In this document: positions 62,719 through 64,000 of the stretch, one piece after another
How positions within the stretch are numbered: the stretch's first letter is position 1
How the letters are laid out: each line of letters opens with the position of its first letter
NCBI RefSeq assembly: GCF_001507595.1
Contig: NZ_LQBQ01000012.1
Coordinates: 248,001 to 312,000 of the forward strand
Source of the DNA: Ruegeria marisrubri
Lineage (GTDB): Bacteria; Pseudomonadota; Alphaproteobacteria; Rhodobacterales; Rhodobacteraceae
Reading direction: 5' to 3'
Length of the DNA: 64,000 nt
The notes under the pieces: model-generated
Databases searched by the model: none
What the model saw: only the letters and a program-made list of their open reading frames with translations
What the model was told of the DNA's origin: nothing
Program-made: the position numbers and the translations under genes

Positions 62719-63864
62719 ATGAGTTTGGTTGGAAACTGGTCTTACCCGACCGCGATCAAGTTTGGCGCGGGCCGGGTCAGGGAATTGCCCGAGGCCTGCG
62801 CGGCAGCAGGGATCAAGCGACCGTTGCTGGTGACCGACCGCGGCCTGGCCGGCCTGCCGATAACGGCGCAGGCATTGGAAATCATGGAGGCTGCCGGGCT
62901 GGGCCGGGGGGTGTTCAGCGACGTGGACCCCAACCCGAACGAAACGAACCTCGAAGCCGGCGTGGCCGCCTACAAGGCGGGCGATCATGACGGGGTGATC
63001 GCCTTTGGCGGCGGCTCGGGGCTGGATCTGGGCAAGATGGTCGCTTTCATGGCCGGGCAGACACGGCCGGTCTGGGATTTCGAGGATATCGGCGACTGGT
63101 GGACCCGCGCGGACGCCGACGCCATCGCGCCGATCGTCGCCGTGCCGACGACGGCCGGAACCGGCTCGGAAGTGGGGCGCGCCAGCGTCATCACCAATTC
63201 GGAAACCCACGCCAAGAAGATCATCTTTCACCCCAAGGTACTGCCGGCCGTGGTGATCTGCGACCCCGAACTGACCGTGGGCATGCCGAAATTCATCACC
63301 GCCGGTACCGGCCTGGATGCCTTTGCGCATTGCGTCGAGGCCTTTTCCAGCCCGCATTACCACCCGATGAGCCAGGGCATCGCGTTGGAGGGAATGCGGC
63401 TGGTCAAGGAGTATCTGCCGCGTGCCTATGCGGACGGCTCCGATATCGAGGCCCGCGCCCAGATGATGAGCGCGGCAATGATGGGGGCCACCGCGTTCCA
63501 GAAGGGGTTGGGCGCCATCCATGCCATGAGCCATCCGATCGGCGCGGTGTTCAACACCCATCACGGCACGACCAATGCCGTCTGCATGCCCGCGGTTCTG
63601 GAGTTCAACGCCCCCGCGATCGCCGACCGGCTCGAAGCTGCCGCAGCCTATCTGGGCATTTCGGGCGGGTTCGACGGGTTCCGGGCCTTCGTGCAGGAGT
63701 TCAACGATTCCCTTGGGATTCCGCGCAAGCTGTCCGATCTGGGCGTGACCAAGGAGGCAATCCCCGAACTGGTCAAAGGCGCAATCGTCGATCCGTCCTG
63801 CGGTGGAAATCCGATCGAACTGACCGAGGACAACCTGGCCGGCCTTTTCGAGGCCGCGCTCTGA
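62719..63864 (+). CDS. Iron-containing alcohol dehydrogenase (group III; ErcA-like)
   Basis: 381 residues. NAD-binding region with GGGSGLDLGKMVAF and TTAGTGSEVGRASV, metal ligands in GTGLDAFAHCVEAF (Asp, His) and the later His pair in AIHAMSHPIGAVFNTHHGT. In P. aeruginosa the iron alcohol dehydrogenase ErcA belongs to the exa/pqq region and has a signalling role, so both an ErcA-like role and a catabolic role with the neighbouring ligase are possible. Downstream bases to 64000 hold no supported gene. Confidence 0.87.
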   Translation: MSLVGNWSYPTAIKFGAGRVRELPEACAAAGIKRPLLVTDRGLAGLPITAQALEIMEAAGLGRGVFSDVDPNPNETNLEAGVAAYKAGDHDGVIAFGGGSGLDLGKMVAFMAGQTRPVWDFEDIGDWWTRADADAIAPIVAVPTTAGTGSEVGRASVITNSETHAKKIIFHPKVLPAVVICDPELTVGMPKFITAGTGLDAFAHCVEAFSSPHYHPMSQGIALEGMRLVKEYLPRAYADGSDIEARAQMMSAAMMGATAFQKGLGAIHAMSHPIGAVFNTHHGTTNAVCMPAVLEFNAPAIADRLEAAAAYLGISGGFDGFRAFVQEFNDSLGIPRKLSDLGVTKEAIPELVKGAIVDPSCGGNPIELTEDNLAGLFEAAL

Positions 63865-64000
63865 CCGGCGCCGGATTTGCGGGCCGCGCTGCATTGCTCC
63901 ACCGCGCAAACCGGTCTCGCGAAACTGGAGCCGCAATTCTTCAAAACTGCCGCTTCAGGAGAACCAACCTCGCCGCAAGGCTTCACCTCCAGGAGCAAAA

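Noticed and set aside
63648-63998. Minus-strand frame at the right edge
   Set aside because: Antisense to the iron alcohol dehydrogenase end and then non-coding-looking; no domain seen.

Overview
The window is high-GC, gene-dense DNA with short intergenic gaps and RBS-led, often translationally coupled operons. The gene content (PutA/PutR, PhoX, a split PqiA, GlxA-type regulators, an ExaA/PedF-type quinoprotein system) points to an alphaproteobacterium, most likely Rhodobacterales (Roseobacter-like). That placement is inferred from protein families only; there is no rRNA here. No tRNA, CRISPR array, insertion sequence or prophage was seen.

Layout. 1-2454: the N-terminal part of proline utilisation protein PutA (runs off the left edge), divergent from its Lrp-type regulator PutR. 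2485-5005: a periplasmic TPR protein and a Tat-exported PhoX phosphatase with a Pho-box-like site. 5493-9373: a pqiA-pqiA-pqiB-pqiC envelope lipid-transport operon. 9467-26199: the sulfur-oxidation island. The reverse dissimilatory sulfite reductase genes run dsrABEFHCMKLJOP, then a TrpD-like transferase, then dsrN. Facing them are tusA and dsrE2 on the right, and on the left a divergent unit of a TauD/TfdA-type dioxygenase, two unknown small proteins and a YeeE/YedE sulfur transporter. 26314-30285: an Mrp/ApbC Fe-S carrier, an NDUFA9-like Rossmann protein and a non-pyrrolysine MttB-family methyltransferase. 30441-36941: an SDR and a gntR-dapA-aldh-FAD-oxidoreductase catabolic operon, with a GlxA/AraC regulator divergent from it.

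37198-58360 is a nearly complete PQQ-dependent alcohol oxidation region. It holds an ExaC-type aldehyde dehydrogenase with a DUF779 partner, a LuxR-type response regulator followed by a FIST (NosP-like) sensor and a hybrid histidine kinase, and a quinoprotein alcohol dehydrogenase with a lanthanide-type D-x-D signature. It also holds two or more cytochromes c, the quinoprotein-associated ABC/beta-propeller operon, a MoxJ-like binding protein, a NosR-like membrane flavo/Fe-S protein and pqqABCDE. I found a recurring GACCA-centred motif upstream of most of these units, which suggests one regulon. 58588-63864: a DeoR regulator, a Na/Pi-cotransporter-PhoU protein, a glutamine-synthetase-like ligase and an iron-containing alcohol dehydrogenase.

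Together the genes describe a mixotroph. It would oxidise stored or imported sulfur inward through TusA/DsrE2/DsrEFH/DsrC to rDsr, with electrons passing through DsrMKJOP. It would oxidise alcohols in the periplasm through PQQ enzymes and cytochromes c. It would also use proline, methylated amines and glutamylated or cyclic amines as carbon and nitrogen sources. Least explained are the TauD-plus-two-small-proteins unit next to dsr, the TrpD-like gene coupled to dsrN, and the putative PQQ regulon motif.
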